37,691 nucleotides of DNA from an uncultured Actinomycetes bacterium (GTDB lineage Bacteria; Actinomycetota; Actinomycetes; Nanopelagicales; Nanopelagicaceae): NCBI GenBank assembly GCA_903821145.1, contig CAIJKC010000007.1, positions 1 through 37,691 on the forward strand, read 5' to 3'. A program made the position numbers and the translations under genes. Shown piece by piece: positions 1-9,090 of this stretch. Within the stretch, counting starts at the first letter, position 1; every line of letters begins with the position of its first letter. The notes below the pieces were generated by a model. That model saw only the letters and a list, made by a program, of their open reading frames with translations. It had not been told where the DNA came from and searched no databases.

Positions 1-458
1 GGTGAGGTGATTTGAGCAATCAGCCAACGAAGGGCTAGTCCAACAGAGTTCTCATCGGCCCCGAAGATATCTGCACCGGCACGGTGAATCTCAATCCAGA
101 CTGGATGATCGGTGATAGTCGTGAGCGCTAGAACATCATCTTTGTCGGTCTCAACCATCTTGGCTAACGCAAGATCTTCGGATATCTCGCGCGAGATGGC
201 ATATAGCGCTTCTGCCTTGCCTCCTGCAGTTCGTCCAACCGCAATCAAACGCTCTACTTCACTTGCAAGGAGGGCATGCATGAGCTCTTCCCGGTCACTG
301 AAATGGTTATAGATGGTGGCACGAGAGACTTCGGAGCGCTCAGCAATATCGTTCATTAAGGATTCATAACTTCCGACAGCGGAGATGACCTCTTTAGCGC
401 CAGCAAGAATTGCTACGCGTGAACGTTGATGAGTTGCCATTTGTGGAGCGTACTTCAC
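1..458 (-). CDS. TetR-family transcriptional regulator (3' end cut by window edge)
   Basis: The N-terminal half reads as a TetR DNA-binding domain: a helix-turn-helix with SEVSRATIYNHFSDREEL at about residues 42-59, counted from the GTG start. It is followed by a helical ligand-binding domain that runs off the window at base 1. I place the start at GTG 458 because an AAGGG ribosome-binding site (466-470) sits 7 bases upstream. The ATG at 438-440 is in frame but has no such site. The AAGGG overlaps the stop codon of clgR, so the two genes are probably co-transcribed and translationally coupled. TetR proteins are usually ligand-responsive repressors. No ligand can be read from the sequence, and the downstream target lies outside the window. 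Confidence 0.85.
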   Translation of the reverse strand, partial: MKYAPQMATHQRSRVAILAGAKEVISAVGSYESLMNDIAERSEVSRATIYNHFSDREELMHALLASEVERLIAVGRTAGGKAEALYAISREISEDLALAKMVETDKDDVLALTTITDHPVWIEIHRAGADIFGADENSVGLALRWLIAQITS

Positions 459-468
459 GGTGTAACCC

Positions 469-738
469 TTACGCGGCGTCATCCACCACAGTGAGAGCTG
501 GTGTCTGATCACTCTTCACTTGTGCAACAACATCGATTAAAAGAGTGGAGAGATTGAGCTCTAGGGCAGAACAGATTGCATTGATCAGTTCAGAGGAAGC
601 TTCCTTGTGGCCGCGCTCAACTTCAGAGAGATACCCGAGGGAGACGCGAGCACTCTTAGCAACATCGCGCAGGGTGCGACCTTGGGCCACACGCGCACTG
701 CGCAGTGTGGTTCCGAGATATTCTCGTAACAGGCTCAT
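469..738 (-). CDS. clgR: ClgR-type HTH transcriptional regulator
   Basis: A small 89-residue Xre/Cro-type helix-turn-helix protein. Residues about 19-60 contain [21 protein letters not shown] followed by [19 protein letters not shown], which closely matches actinobacterial ClgR. ClgR activates Clp protease genes and other proteolysis and stress genes in Streptomyces, Corynebacterium and Mycobacterium. The position directly after cinA is the usual ClgR neighbourhood. The start overlaps the cinA stop by 4 bp (735-738). The protein ends in Ala-Ala; two terminal alanines are reported to be the ClpP degradation signal of Streptomyces ClgR. The family assignment is secure; the regulon is inferred from homologues. 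Confidence 0.9.
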   Translation of the reverse strand: MSLLREYLGTTLRSARVAQGRTLRDVAKSARVSLGYLSEVERGHKEASSELINAICSALELNLSTLLIDVVAQVKSDQTPALTVVDDAA

Positions 739-1220
739 GGGGTAAGGATACGCGAAAGGCAGGCTAAAGCGCTCTCAATTGTGGCTTTTCTTATGGAGTC
801 GCGATCACCGGTTAGCGCGAGTTCAACAGTAATTGTCTCTTTTTTTGATGCGATAGCGATCCAGACCGTTCCAGCTTTTTGACCATATGCCCGCCCAGGT
901 CCTGCCACCCCAGTTGTTGCAATAGCAAAATCTGCGCCAAATTCTCTTCGAGCAGCCTCTGCCATCTGCCGGGCAACGACTTCTGAGACAGCAGTGGACT
1001 TCGTCAAAACTCGCTTTGCTACCCCAAGAAACTTCGTCTTGCTCGCATCGCTATAGCTGACAATCGAGCCAAGGAAGATTGCAGAAGCACCTTTTGTATC
1101 AGTGATTCTTCCAGCGAGTGCTCCGCCAGTGATGGATTCGGCGGTAGCGAGAGTCAAGCCGCGCTTTTTCATCAGCGCGATGATGCCGGCAACTGTTGCG
1201 TCGACCTTTGAAGTGCTCAT
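735..1220 (-). CDS. cinA: CinA C-terminal domain protein (nicotinamide-nucleotide amidohydrolase, PncC-like)
   Basis: A 161-residue stand-alone CinA C-terminal domain. Proteins of this family deamidate nicotinamide mononucleotide to nicotinate mononucleotide in pyridine-nucleotide recycling. The N-terminal [15 protein letters not shown] segment (about residues 26-40) and the ATTGVAGPG loop (about 102-110) are the family motifs. The usual ESCTGG has Ile in place of Cys here. The N-terminal molybdopterin-binding-like domain of long CinA is absent, as in many actinobacteria. It overlaps pgsA upstream and clgR downstream by 4 bp each, so it sits in a tightly coupled operon. The substrate is inferred from the family. 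Confidence 0.88.
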   Translation of the reverse strand: MSTSKVDATVAGIIALMKKRGLTLATAESITGGALAGRITDTKGASAIFLGSIVSYSDASKTKFLGVAKRVLTKSTAVSEVVARQMAEAARREFGADFAIATTGVAGPGRAYGQKAGTVWIAIASKKETITVELALTGDRDSIRKATIESALACLSRILTP

Positions 1221-1741
1221 CGCTTCACCACCTGCTTAAAGTATTCATACCCGGTCGTCAGGGTCAAGGTTATTGTGATTGCCATAAAGATATCGCGTGG
1301 AATGAAGAGCCAATGGGGCAGTGGGAGGATGAACCAGCCAACACCAAAGCCTTGCATCAAGGCCTTGATCTTTCCGCCCTTGCTCGCCGCAATGACACCA
1401 TCTGAGATCACAGCAAAACGGAGAACTGTCACACCAACTTCGCGAACCAAGATGATCATCGTGACCCACCATGAAAGGTGGTGCAAGATGGAGAGTGAGA
1501 TCATCGCCGTTCCAATGGAGACCTTATCGGCGATGGGATCAAGCAACTTACCAAACTCAGTAATCTGATTCTTGGCTCGAGCAATGCGACCATCGAGGAA
1601 ATCTGTCATGCCAATAGCGAAGAAGATGCACCAGGCGATAATCATCCAGTGATGATCGTTGCCACCATTTTTGAAGAGTGCATACGCGCCAAGGGGTGTG
1701 AGGAGGATGCGAAGAACTGTTAAGAGGTTTGGGATATTCAT
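1217..1741 (-). CDS. pgsA: CDP-diacylglycerol–glycerol-3-phosphate 3-phosphatidyltransferase
   Basis: A 174-residue integral membrane CDP-alcohol phosphatidyltransferase. It would make phosphatidylglycerophosphate from CDP-diacylglycerol and glycerol-3-phosphate, the committed step to phosphatidylglycerol and cardiolipin. The catalytic signature D-x2-D-G-x2-A-R-x8-G-x3-D-x3-D is complete (D47, D50, G51, A54, R55, G64, D68, D72). Several hydrophobic helices flank it. The N-terminus [16 protein letters not shown] is typical of PgsA. It overlaps rimO and cinA by 4 bp each. Its CDP-DAG substrate is made by CdsA, encoded in this window near 32500. Other CDP-alcohol transferases are possible, but the context and N-terminus favour PgsA. 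Confidence 0.92.
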   Translation of the reverse strand: MNIPNLLTVLRILLTPLGAYALFKNGGNDHHWMIIAWCIFFAIGMTDFLDGRIARAKNQITEFGKLLDPIADKVSIGTAMISLSILHHLSWWVTMIILVREVGVTVLRFAVISDGVIAASKGGKIKALMQGFGVGWFILPLPHWLFIPRDIFMAITITLTLTTGYEYFKQVVKR

Positions 1742-3129
1742 AATGGGATAGCAATCAGGTCAGCACCGGCAGCCTCAGAGACGATTGCATCCACATAATC
1801 ACCGACGTTGTACTTGCGTTGGCTTTGAAGAGTCGTTGAGCCATCGACTTCAGGACCTTGGTGCTCAGCGCGACCCTCCTGAAGGTCGGCATCCTCTACC
1901 AATACCCTCACACGCTCACCGATGCGCTCTTCCGCACGCTGGGTAAGCAGTTCATCAACGAGAGTTGAGAGCTGCTCCACTCGGGCATTAATAACATCTT
2001 GATCGACCTTATCAGCGAGATTGAGCGCTTCGGTCTTATCTTCATCGGAGTAGCCAAAGACGCCAACAGCATCCATACGTGCCTCTGATAGGAAATCAAC
2101 TAAGTCTTGGAACTCTTGCTCTGTCTCCCCCGGAAAACCAACGATCACATTAGAACGAATTCCAGCCTCAGGTGAGAGAGCGCGAATCTGAGTAATGAGG
2201 TGGAGGAACTTCTCACCATCGCCAAATCGACGCATCCGGCGCAAGAGAGTTTCAGAAGCATGTTGGAAGGAGAGATCGAAGTAGGGGACGACTTTCTCAG
2301 TAGCGATCATTGCTTGCAGCAGTGTTGGGCGCATTTCTGCTGGCTGCAGATAAGAGAGTCGAATACGTTCCACGCCGTCGATGGCAGCAAGTTCAGGTAG
2401 AAGTTTTTCCAATACCTTCAGGTCGCCAAGATCTTTGCCGTAGGAGGTGGTGTTCTCACTCACCAAGAAGAGCTCAGTCACACCACTATCGACCAGCCAC
2501 TTCGCTTCATCAAGAATTTCAGTTGGCCGGCGAGAGATAAAGGAGCCTCTAAAAGATGGAATCGCGCAGAAGGAACATCTGCGATCACACCCTGATGCGA
2601 TCTTGAGAGGTGCGATTGGATCTGAATTTAAACGTTTGCGCACCACGCGTTGGCCTTGGCCAAGGTTTCCAGCTGCATCCGTAATTGGTGCCGGCTTGCT
2701 TGCTTGGCGCTCACTGGGAGCAAGTGGCAAGAGTGAGCGGCGATCTTTTGGCGTATGCGCTTCTATGGAGCCGCCCGCCATAATGGTTTGGAGGCGCTGT
2801 GAGATGTCGGCGTAATCATCAAAACCTAGGATCGCATCTGCTTCAGGTAGGGCTTCTGCAAGTTCGTTTCCATAACGCTCGGCCATGCAACCAACTGCCA
2901 CGACAGCTTTCGTGATGCCATTGCCTTTGAGTGAGTGCGCCTCAATGAGGGCATCTACTGAATCCTTCTTAGCGCTCTCGATGAAGCCACAGGTATTGAT
3001 GAGAGCGACTTCCGCCTGGGATGCATCATCAACCAAGGTCCAGCCATCGGCAGCTAGGCGGCCTGCCAACTCTTCAGAGTCGACCTCATTGCGGGAGCAG
3101 CCAAGGGTGACAAGGGCGACGGTTCTCAT
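1738..3129 (-). CDS. rimO: Ribosomal protein S12 methylthiotransferase RimO
   Basis: A 463-residue radical-SAM methylthiotransferase of the MiaB/RimO group. It adds a methylthio group to an aspartate of ribosomal protein S12. The N-terminal UPF0004 domain has its three cluster cysteines (C11, C47, C81). The radical-SAM CxxxCxxC motif is C181, C185, C188. A C-terminal TRAM-like domain follows (about 395-463). The segment [14 protein letters not shown] near the start, with NEVDSE, is characteristic of RimO rather than MiaB. About residues 115-165 form a longer, probably flexible linker. The start has an AGGTAGGAT ribosome-binding site. It overlaps pgsA by 4 bp and lies 46 bp after the RodZ-like gene. 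Confidence 0.94.
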   Translation of the reverse strand: MRTVALVTLGCSRNEVDSEELAGRLAADGWTLVDDASQAEVALINTCGFIESAKKDSVDALIEAHSLKGNGITKAVVAVGCMAERYGNELAEALPEADAILGFDDYADISQRLQTIMAGGSIEAHTPKDRRSLLPLAPSERQASKPAPITDAAGNLGQGQRVVRKRLNSDPIAPLKIASGCDRRCSFCAIPSFRGSFISRRPTEILDEAKWLVDSGVTELFLVSENTTSYGKDLGDLKVLEKLLPELAAIDGVERIRLSYLQPAEMRPTLLQAMIATEKVVPYFDLSFQHASETLLRRMRRFGDGEKFLHLITQIRALSPEAGIRSNVIVGFPGETEQEFQDLVDFLSEARMDAVGVFGYSDEDKTEALNLADKVDQDVINARVEQLSTLVDELLTQRAEERIGERVRVLVEDADLQEGRAEHQGPEVDGSTTLQSQRKYNVGDYVDAIVSEAAGADLIAIPL

Positions 3130-3175
3130 TGGGCTAATCCTACCTGCTTGGCAGTATTAAGCCTCTTATCAGCAA

Positions 3176-3946
3176 CTATCCATTAGATGCTGGTGCGGCA
3201 AAGGACAAAGTCTTCACTTCACCAATGACACCAAGCGGGCCTTGCACCTTTCCATCAACGGTGACTGTGACAGCCCCGGCATTGCCAATCGTCATGAAAA
3301 GACCATTGGTAGCTTCGAAAGTTTGGGATGCACCATTACTCAACTTTCCAGAGAAGAGCTTTGCACCTGATGAGTCGCTAACGGCAAGCCATGATGTGCC
3401 AGCTGATGCTGTCACAACTACTCCACGGCCAGTTGTGACTGTGCCGGACGGGGTTGATGGAGTCGTGGTTCCAGTGCTCGACTGAGCAGATGAAACTCGA
3501 TTGTGGCTTGCTGTTGCGACTGTAGAGACCGAACTCTTAGGTGTGATCTTCTTTGATAAGGCCATGCCAGTTGGAATGATGACTGCGATTCCAACAACAA
3601 TACTTGCTGCTGTTGCAACGATCTTTGGAGAGAAGGAAAAGGCAGGGCTCTTGCGAATAGTTGTCGCATTACTCTCCTGCAACAGATCAAACATAGAGCG
3701 ATTGCTCTCCCCCGTTAACTCCTCAAAAGCAGTGATAAGGAGATCGGCATCAGTATTGAGAATCTTGGCGATAGTACGGATATGACCACGCGCATATGTG
3801 GTTCCACCAGATGAAGCAAAATGATCATTTTCTAAATCACGGATGACGGTAGCTGGAATACGAGAGAGTGTCGCGATTTTCTCAATAGAGAAGCCAGCAG
3901 CCTCGCGCGCATCGCGCAAGAATGTGCCGACCGTTCCAACTGACAT
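3176..3946 (-). CDS. RodZ-like membrane-anchored HTH protein (DUF4115)
   Basis: A 256-residue protein with an N-terminal HTH_25 domain (about 7-75), one transmembrane helix (about 109-130, AASIVVGIAVIIPTGMAL), a Ser/Thr-rich linker and a C-terminal beta-rich DUF4115-type extracytoplasmic domain (about 175-250). This is the RodZ layout; RodZ links MreB to the cell-wall elongation machinery in rods. Streptomyces and relatives keep such a gene between ftsK and rimO, as here. AGAGGAA about 5 bases before the ATG supports the start. Whether it works with MreB in this organism cannot be told from the window. It is the first gene after a 146-bp gap and may have its own promoter. Confidence 0.85.
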   Translation of the reverse strand: MSVGTVGTFLRDAREAAGFSIEKIATLSRIPATVIRDLENDHFASSGGTTYARGHIRTIAKILNTDADLLITAFEELTGESNRSMFDLLQESNATTIRKSPAFSFSPKIVATAASIVVGIAVIIPTGMALSKKITPKSSVSTVATASHNRVSSAQSSTGTTTPSTPSGTVTTGRGVVVTASAGTSWLAVSDSSGAKLFSGKLSNGASQTFEATNGLFMTIGNAGAVTVTVDGKVQGPLGVIGEVKTLSFAAPASNG

Positions 3947-4092
3947 GACGTTCCTCTTTAGTTCTCGATTAGGGGAAGTGGGGGAAACCGAGGAGATAAG
4001 GGTAAGGCGATGAAAGGCTAATAGACAAATCTTTTTGGGTGAACATTCAGGGTGAGCCCAGGGGCTGGCCCTCGCTCTTCACGCCCCAGCGC
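3947..4092. other. 146-bp gap between ftsK and the RodZ-like gene
   Basis: No coding signal is visible. A short imperfect stem-loop is possible at 4054-4073 (GAG and CCAG pairing with CTGG and CTC), just after the ftsK stop on the minus strand. It has no U-run behind it, so it is not a clear intrinsic terminator. A TATTAG-like element on the minus strand near 4017-4022 could be a -10 box for the RodZ-like gene, but no convincing -35 accompanies it. The gap is larger than most in this window, consistent with an internal promoter. Confidence 0.3.
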
Positions 4093-6435
4093 TTACTGGA
4101 AGCCTTGAATCTCCTCGAGCACATCAGGCATCTGCTCAGCGTTGATCAGCACCTCACGGGCCTTTGACCCCTCTGATGGTCCGACGATCCCACGGCTCTC
4201 CATGAGATCCATAAGACGCCCAGCTTTTGCAAAACCAACACGAAGCTTACGTTGCAACATTGATGTTGAACCAAACTGCGTTCCAACAACGAGTTGGATT
4301 GCTTGCAAGAGTAGATCCATATCATCACCGATATCGTCTTCGATCACTTTGGATTTAATCGGAGCACTCAGATCAATGCGATAAACGGGTTGGGCTTGTG
4401 CCTTCACAAAGTTCACCACTGCTTCAGATTCGCGCTCTGAAACATACGCACCTTGAATACGAACTGGCTTACTTGCACCCATTGGCAAGAAGAGACCATC
4501 ACCTTGTCCAACAAGTTTCTCAGCACCTGGTGTGTCAAGGATAACGCGGGAGTCAGCAAGGCTTGAGGTTGCAAACGACAGACGTGAAGGAACGTTGGCC
4601 TTAATCAACCCAGTTACTACATCAACAGATGGACGCTGCGTGGCAATAACAAGGTGGATTCCAGCAGCTCTGGCAAGTTGAGTAATACGAACAATGCTCT
4701 CTTCCACTTCTCGTGCTGCAACCATCATCAGATCTGCCAACTCATCAATAATGACAAGAAGATAGGGATATGGCTCAAGAACGCGTTCACTTCCTTCGGG
4801 AACACTGATCTTCTTCGCTTTTACAGCCTTATTGAAATCATCGATATGGCGGAAGCCAAATGCGGAGAGATCGTCATAACGCTGATCCATCTCGCGCACC
4901 ACCCAAGCCAACACATCAGCAGCCTTCTTGGGGTTGGTGATGATAGGTGCGATCAGATGCGGAATACCTTCATAACTGGTGAGCTCAACGCGCTTAGGGT
5001 CGATCATCACTAGGCGGACCTCATCGGGTGTGGCACGCATGAGAACGCTGACTACCAATGAGTTAATCATCGAAGACTTACCAGCGCCAGTGGCACCAGC
5101 AACAAGTAGGTGTGGCATCTTTGCAAGGTTTGCACAGACAAAGGCACCTTCAACATCCTTACCAAGAGCAATCACCATTGGGTGCGTCTCAGAACTGGCA
5201 ACAGATGAGCGCAAGACATCGCCTAAGAAGACAATCTCTCGATCAGCATTAGGTATCTCAATACCGACGGCAGATTTCCCTGGGATCGGTGAGAGGATAC
5301 GAACATCACTGCTTGCTACTGCATAGGAAATATTCTTTGAAAGCGCAGTAATCGCCTCTACCTTGACGCCAGCGCTGAGCTCTACTTCATAGCGAGTAAC
5401 AGTTGGGCCGCGCATAAAGCCAGTAACGCTCGCTTCAATATTAAATTGATCAAAGACCTGAGTTAGTGCCGCAACTACTGTCTCATTTGCCTTCGACTTT
5501 GCCTTTGCCGCTGGACCAGTTTTGAGCAGATCCATGGGAGGCAATTGGTAAGGAGTATCGGCAGCCAAGATCATCTGATGAGCAGGTGTCGTTGGCGCTG
5601 GCCTTTGCGGCAGGCTTACCTTCTCCGTAGCGACTGGCACTTCTACCGTGAACTCCTCATCGAACTCTTCCTCATCCAACGGTTCATCATCGGTATGGAA
5701 CGCTTGAACGAGTGGGGTATCAAAGGCTGGCGTTTCGCTGATCTCAAACTCTTCCGTCAACTCACGTGCCGCGCGACGATCACTTGCGCGAACACGACCA
5801 AGACGAAAGAGCGCTTTGATCTTTGCAATCACCCGAGAAAGGGGCGTTGCCGTGACGACGAGTACTCCAAAGAAGAAGAGAAGGAGCAAGATAGGAACGG
5901 CGAGAATATTGGTAGTGAGCGCAACAAGTGGTGTGGAGATCGCATAGCCAAGCCAGCCTCCCCCTCCTTGCATGGCAGTCTTGCCTGTATCCCCCACTGA
6001 ACCGTTAAAGATATGGATCAAGCCAGTTGAGGTGAAGAGTAAGAAGAGTGTGCCGATTGTTATACGACCAGTTGCCGGTCCTTCATCGGGAGATTTGAAG
6101 AGCCTGATGGCAAAGTAGACGAAGATAATCGGAGCAAGGTAGGCAATCGTGCCCACGCCACCAAAGAGCACCGCGCGAAGAGTTCGACCAACAAGGTTAT
6201 TGAGATTAAACCAGGTTCCGGCAGCTGAGATAAGGGCGAGAATTAACACGAGGAAGGCAAATCCATCGCGCTGGTGTGCTGGGTCTAACTCTTTTGCTCC
6301 GCGAAAGACAAAGCGGATCGAACTTCCAAAGAGCTTTGCGAGCAAGTTCCAGAGTCCGCCAAGTGCCTTGGCGAAGGCTGCGAGCACAGAGTTCTTCTTA
6401 CCTCGCGAAGTCGATGCTTTCTTGCGTGTTGCCAT
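4093..6435 (-). CDS. ftsK: DNA translocase FtsK/SpoIIIE
   Basis: A 780-residue septal DNA pump that clears chromosomes from the division site. The N-terminal 200 residues hold about four membrane helices. An acidic, proline-containing linker follows (about 215-290). The motor domain has Walker A GATGAGKSS (about residue 447) and Walker B LLVIIDELADLMM. The C-terminal winged-helix gamma domain (about 705-770) contains the conserved GSTSMLQRKLRVGFAKAGRL. The gamma domain reads KOPS-like polar sequences and contacts the Xer recombinase; a XerC is encoded at the other end of this window. The linker is short for the family, giving a compact protein. It lies 53 bp after rnj. Confidence 0.96.
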   Translation of the reverse strand: MATRKKASTSRGKKNSVLAAFAKALGGLWNLLAKLFGSSIRFVFRGAKELDPAHQRDGFAFLVLILALISAAGTWFNLNNLVGRTLRAVLFGGVGTIAYLAPIIFVYFAIRLFKSPDEGPATGRITIGTLFLLFTSTGLIHIFNGSVGDTGKTAMQGGGGWLGYAISTPLVALTTNILAVPILLLLFFFGVLVVTATPLSRVIAKIKALFRLGRVRASDRRAARELTEEFEISETPAFDTPLVQAFHTDDEPLDEEEFDEEFTVEVPVATEKVSLPQRPAPTTPAHQMILAADTPYQLPPMDLLKTGPAAKAKSKANETVVAALTQVFDQFNIEASVTGFMRGPTVTRYEVELSAGVKVEAITALSKNISYAVASSDVRILSPIPGKSAVGIEIPNADREIVFLGDVLRSSVASSETHPMVIALGKDVEGAFVCANLAKMPHLLVAGATGAGKSSMINSLVVSVLMRATPDEVRLVMIDPKRVELTSYEGIPHLIAPIITNPKKAADVLAWVVREMDQRYDDLSAFGFRHIDDFNKAVKAKKISVPEGSERVLEPYPYLLVIIDELADLMMVAAREVEESIVRITQLARAAGIHLVIATQRPSVDVVTGLIKANVPSRLSFATSSLADSRVILDTPGAEKLVGQGDGLFLPMGASKPVRIQGAYVSERESEAVVNFVKAQAQPVYRIDLSAPIKSKVIEDDIGDDMDLLLQAIQLVVGTQFGSTSMLQRKLRVGFAKAGRLMDLMESRGIVGPSEGSKAREVLINAEQMPDVLEEIQGFQ

Positions 6436-6488
6436 AATGCTCTAAGCCTAAAGAGCGGAGAACTCTTACTGGGCTAGGCGCGCCGAGG

Positions 6489-8171
6489 TTAAACCTCGAT
6501 GACAACAGGGATAATCATCGGCTTTCGACGGTGTGCTTCGCCAACCCAACTGCCAACAGTTCTACGAACTACTTGCTGGAGTTGGTGGGTTCCGTTCACG
6601 CCACCTGCAACGGCCTTCGCCATCGCCTTCTCAATCATGCTCTTCACTTCATCAAAGAGTGCAGCATCTTCGGTAAAGCCACGTGCATGGATATCTGGGC
6701 CAGCAACGATCTTTCCACTCTGAGAATCAATGACCACGACAACGGAGATGAAGCCTTCTTCACCCAGGATGCTGCGATCCTTCAATGAGCTTTCAGTGAT
6801 CTCACCGATTGAGTGGCCATCAACATAGACAAATCCAACTGGCACAGAGCCTGCAACATCTGCGTAGCCATCGTGCATGTCAACAGCGATGCCATTATCA
6901 ACAACGATTGTGTTATTGCGTGGAACGCCGGTCTTAATAGCAAGTTCAGCATTAGCGCGCATATGGCGCCATTCACCGTGAATTGGCATGACATTCTTTG
7001 GCTTGACGATGTTGTAGCAGTAGAGCAACTCCCCTGCCGCAGCGTGACCAGATACGTGAACCATGGCATTGCCTTTATGAACAACATCAGCACCAAATCG
7101 TGTGAGTTCGTTGATCACTCGGTAGACCGGGTTCTCATTGCCTGGAATCAAGCTTGATGCAAGAACGACGGTGTCACCCTTGCCAACTTTGATCTCGTGT
7201 TCGCCATTTGCCATACGCGAGAGCGCAGCAAGTGGTTCACCTTGTGATCCAGTACAGATCAGTACAACCTGATCTCCATAATCACCAATGTTCTTAGAAT
7301 CAACAACAAGACCTTCTGGCACTGTGAGGTAACCAAGATCTTGAGCAAGCTTCATATTGCGAACCATGGATCGCCCAACGAAGGCAACCTTGCGATCATG
7401 AGCTTCTGCGATCGTCAGAATCTGCTGGATACGGTGCACGTGTGAAGCAAAGGAGGCGACGATCACGCGCCGCTTTGTAGCGCGGAAGGCGCGATCAAGT
7501 GCGGGAATAATGTCGCGCTCGGATGTGGTGAAGCCAGGAACATCAGCGTTCGTGGAGTCGGTCATAAAGAGATCGACACCTTCGGTACCAAGACGGGCAA
7601 AGGTTGCAAGGTCAGTAATACGACCATCGAGTGGAAGCTGATCCATCTTGAAGTCACCAGTAGCAAGTACGACACCGGCTTCAGTCTTAATAGCGACAGC
7701 GAGTGCATCAGGGATCGAGTGGTTCACTGCAATAAATTCGAGAGTAAATGGCCCAAACTTCTCGACCATGCCCGCGCGGACCTCACGAAGTGGCGCTGAA
7801 ATACGACGCTCTTTAAGTTTTGCTTCAGCAAATGCCAATGTCAGCTTTGATGCAACGACAGGGATATCAGCACGTTCTTTGAGAAGGAATGGCAGTGCGC
7901 CAATGTGGTCTTCATGGCCATGTGTGAGAAAGACTGCAACAACATCTTTAAGGCGATCACGGATATAGCTGAAATCCGGAAGGATTAAATCAATGCCTGG
8001 CTGGCTTTCATCAGGGAAGAGAACGCCGCAGTCGACAATGAGAAGTTGGCCTTCATACTCGAAGACCGTCATGTTGCGACCGATTTCGCCAAGGCCACCG
8101 AGGGCGACGATACGAAGGGTCTTCGGTGCTAATTTAGCTGGATAGGGTAGATCTGGATGGGGATGATTCAT
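6489..8171 (-). CDS. rnj: Ribonuclease J
   Basis: A 560-residue beta-CASP metallo-beta-lactamase nuclease with endo- and 5'-3' exoribonuclease activity in RNA maturation and decay. The zinc motif HGHEDH is at 84-89. The beta-CASP core includes GTGDFKMDQ-type and SGHAAAGEL segments, and PIHGEWRHMRAN is near residue 400. The C-terminal domain is complete. The start ATG overlaps the dapA stop by 1 base (TAATG). The order dapA–rnj–ftsK is shared with Streptomyces and Mycobacterium. PNPase, its usual partner in actinobacterial RNA turnover, is encoded about 5 kb away. Confidence 0.95.
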   Translation of the reverse strand: MNHPHPDLPYPAKLAPKTLRIVALGGLGEIGRNMTVFEYEGQLLIVDCGVLFPDESQPGIDLILPDFSYIRDRLKDVVAVFLTHGHEDHIGALPFLLKERADIPVVASKLTLAFAEAKLKERRISAPLREVRAGMVEKFGPFTLEFIAVNHSIPDALAVAIKTEAGVVLATGDFKMDQLPLDGRITDLATFARLGTEGVDLFMTDSTNADVPGFTTSERDIIPALDRAFRATKRRVIVASFASHVHRIQQILTIAEAHDRKVAFVGRSMVRNMKLAQDLGYLTVPEGLVVDSKNIGDYGDQVVLICTGSQGEPLAALSRMANGEHEIKVGKGDTVVLASSLIPGNENPVYRVINELTRFGADVVHKGNAMVHVSGHAAAGELLYCYNIVKPKNVMPIHGEWRHMRANAELAIKTGVPRNNTIVVDNGIAVDMHDGYADVAGSVPVGFVYVDGHSIGEITESSLKDRSILGEEGFISVVVVIDSQSGKIVAGPDIHARGFTEDAALFDEVKSMIEKAMAKAVAGGVNGTHQLQQVVRRTVGSWVGEAHRRKPMIIPVVIEV

Positions 8172-9070
8172 TATTTAAGTACGACTCCGCCTTGTTGAAG
8201 GTCCTTCCGCAATTGCGCGATCTGCGCTTCGGTGGCATCAACAAGTGGCAAACGTGTAAATCCGCCAGGAAGTCCCATCATTGTGAGAGCAGCCTTAGTC
8301 AATATCGCACCTTGAGTGCGGAAGGTTCCGGTGAATACCGGTAATAGTTTCTGGTGAATCTCTAGTGCGCGTGCAGAATTTCCTGCAAACCAGGCATCAA
8401 GCATCTCGCGAAGCTCATTACCGACGGTATGTCCGCAGACTGATACAAAGCCAACTGCTCCCACTGAGAGAAGTGGCAGATTAAGAATGTCATCACCTGA
8501 ATACACAGGAAGACCTGTGCGGGCGATGACCCAAGAAGTGGATGCTGGGTTTCCTTTTGCATCTTTAAGCGCAACGATATTTTTTACTTCAGCAAGGCGA
8601 CAGATGGTGTCTTGCTCAATCTCAACGCCAGTACGACCAGGGATGTCATACATCATGATCGGAAGATCGGTCGCAGACGCTACCGCCTTGAAGTGGGCTT
8701 CGATACCGGCCTGCGGTGGCTTGTTGTAATACGGAGTAACGATTAAGAGTCCATCTGCGCCAACCTCAGCGCAACGCTTTGCTTGATCAACGGTATAAGA
8801 GGTTTCGTTATCGCCAGCACCTGTGAGCACCTTGACGCGATCTCCCACCGCAGCTTTTACGACTCTAATGATCTCAAGCTTCTCAGAAGTCTTTGTTGTT
8901 GGGGCTTCACCCGTTGTGCCATTGACAGCGATGGCATCGTGGCCATGATCTGCGAGATGGTTGGCAAGAGTGGCAACGCCATCCCAATCGATCGCACCAT
9001 CTTTATCAAAAGGGGTAACCATTGCGGTAATCATCCGGCCAAAAGGCGCCTGGATCTGCTGGGTACTCAT
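8171..9070 (-). CDS. dapA: 4-hydroxy-tetrahydrodipicolinate synthase
   Basis: A 299-residue class I aldolase-fold enzyme. It condenses pyruvate with aspartate semialdehyde in lysine and diaminopimelate synthesis. The Schiff-base lysine K169 (IVALKDAKGN), Y141 in YDIPGRTGVE and the GTTGE motif (51-55) are all present. Length and the whole TIM-barrel are normal. It lies between thyX (20 bp upstream) and rnj (1-base overlap). DapB, the next enzyme of the pathway, is encoded at 11147-11896, separated by thyX and the azlCD insertion. An AAGG is about 13 bases upstream of the ATG, a weak ribosome-binding site. Confidence 0.96.
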   Translation of the reverse strand: MSTQQIQAPFGRMITAMVTPFDKDGAIDWDGVATLANHLADHGHDAIAVNGTTGEAPTTKTSEKLEIIRVVKAAVGDRVKVLTGAGDNETSYTVDQAKRCAEVGADGLLIVTPYYNKPPQAGIEAHFKAVASATDLPIMMYDIPGRTGVEIEQDTICRLAEVKNIVALKDAKGNPASTSWVIARTGLPVYSGDDILNLPLLSVGAVGFVSVCGHTVGNELREMLDAWFAGNSARALEIHQKLLPVFTGTFRTQGAILTKAALTMMGLPGGFTRLPLVDATEAQIAQLRKDLQQGGVVLK

Positions 9071-9090
9071 GGGTGGAACATTACCTTGTA

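Noticed and set aside
3960-4045. A 25-codon minus-strand frame in the ftsK–rodZ gap
   Set aside because: No ribosome-binding site, unremarkable composition and no overlap with neighbours; it looks like chance.
4054-4073. Stem-loop after ftsK considered as a terminator
   Set aside because: The stem is interrupted and no run of U follows on the transcribed strand.
4654-5326. Plus-strand frames opposite the FtsK motor domain
   Set aside because: They are mirror images of a strongly conserved coding region, with no independent coding evidence.
5545-6000. A 151-codon plus-strand frame opposite ftsK
   Set aside because: It is antisense to the membrane and linker region of FtsK, has no upstream ribosome-binding site and no recognisable domain.
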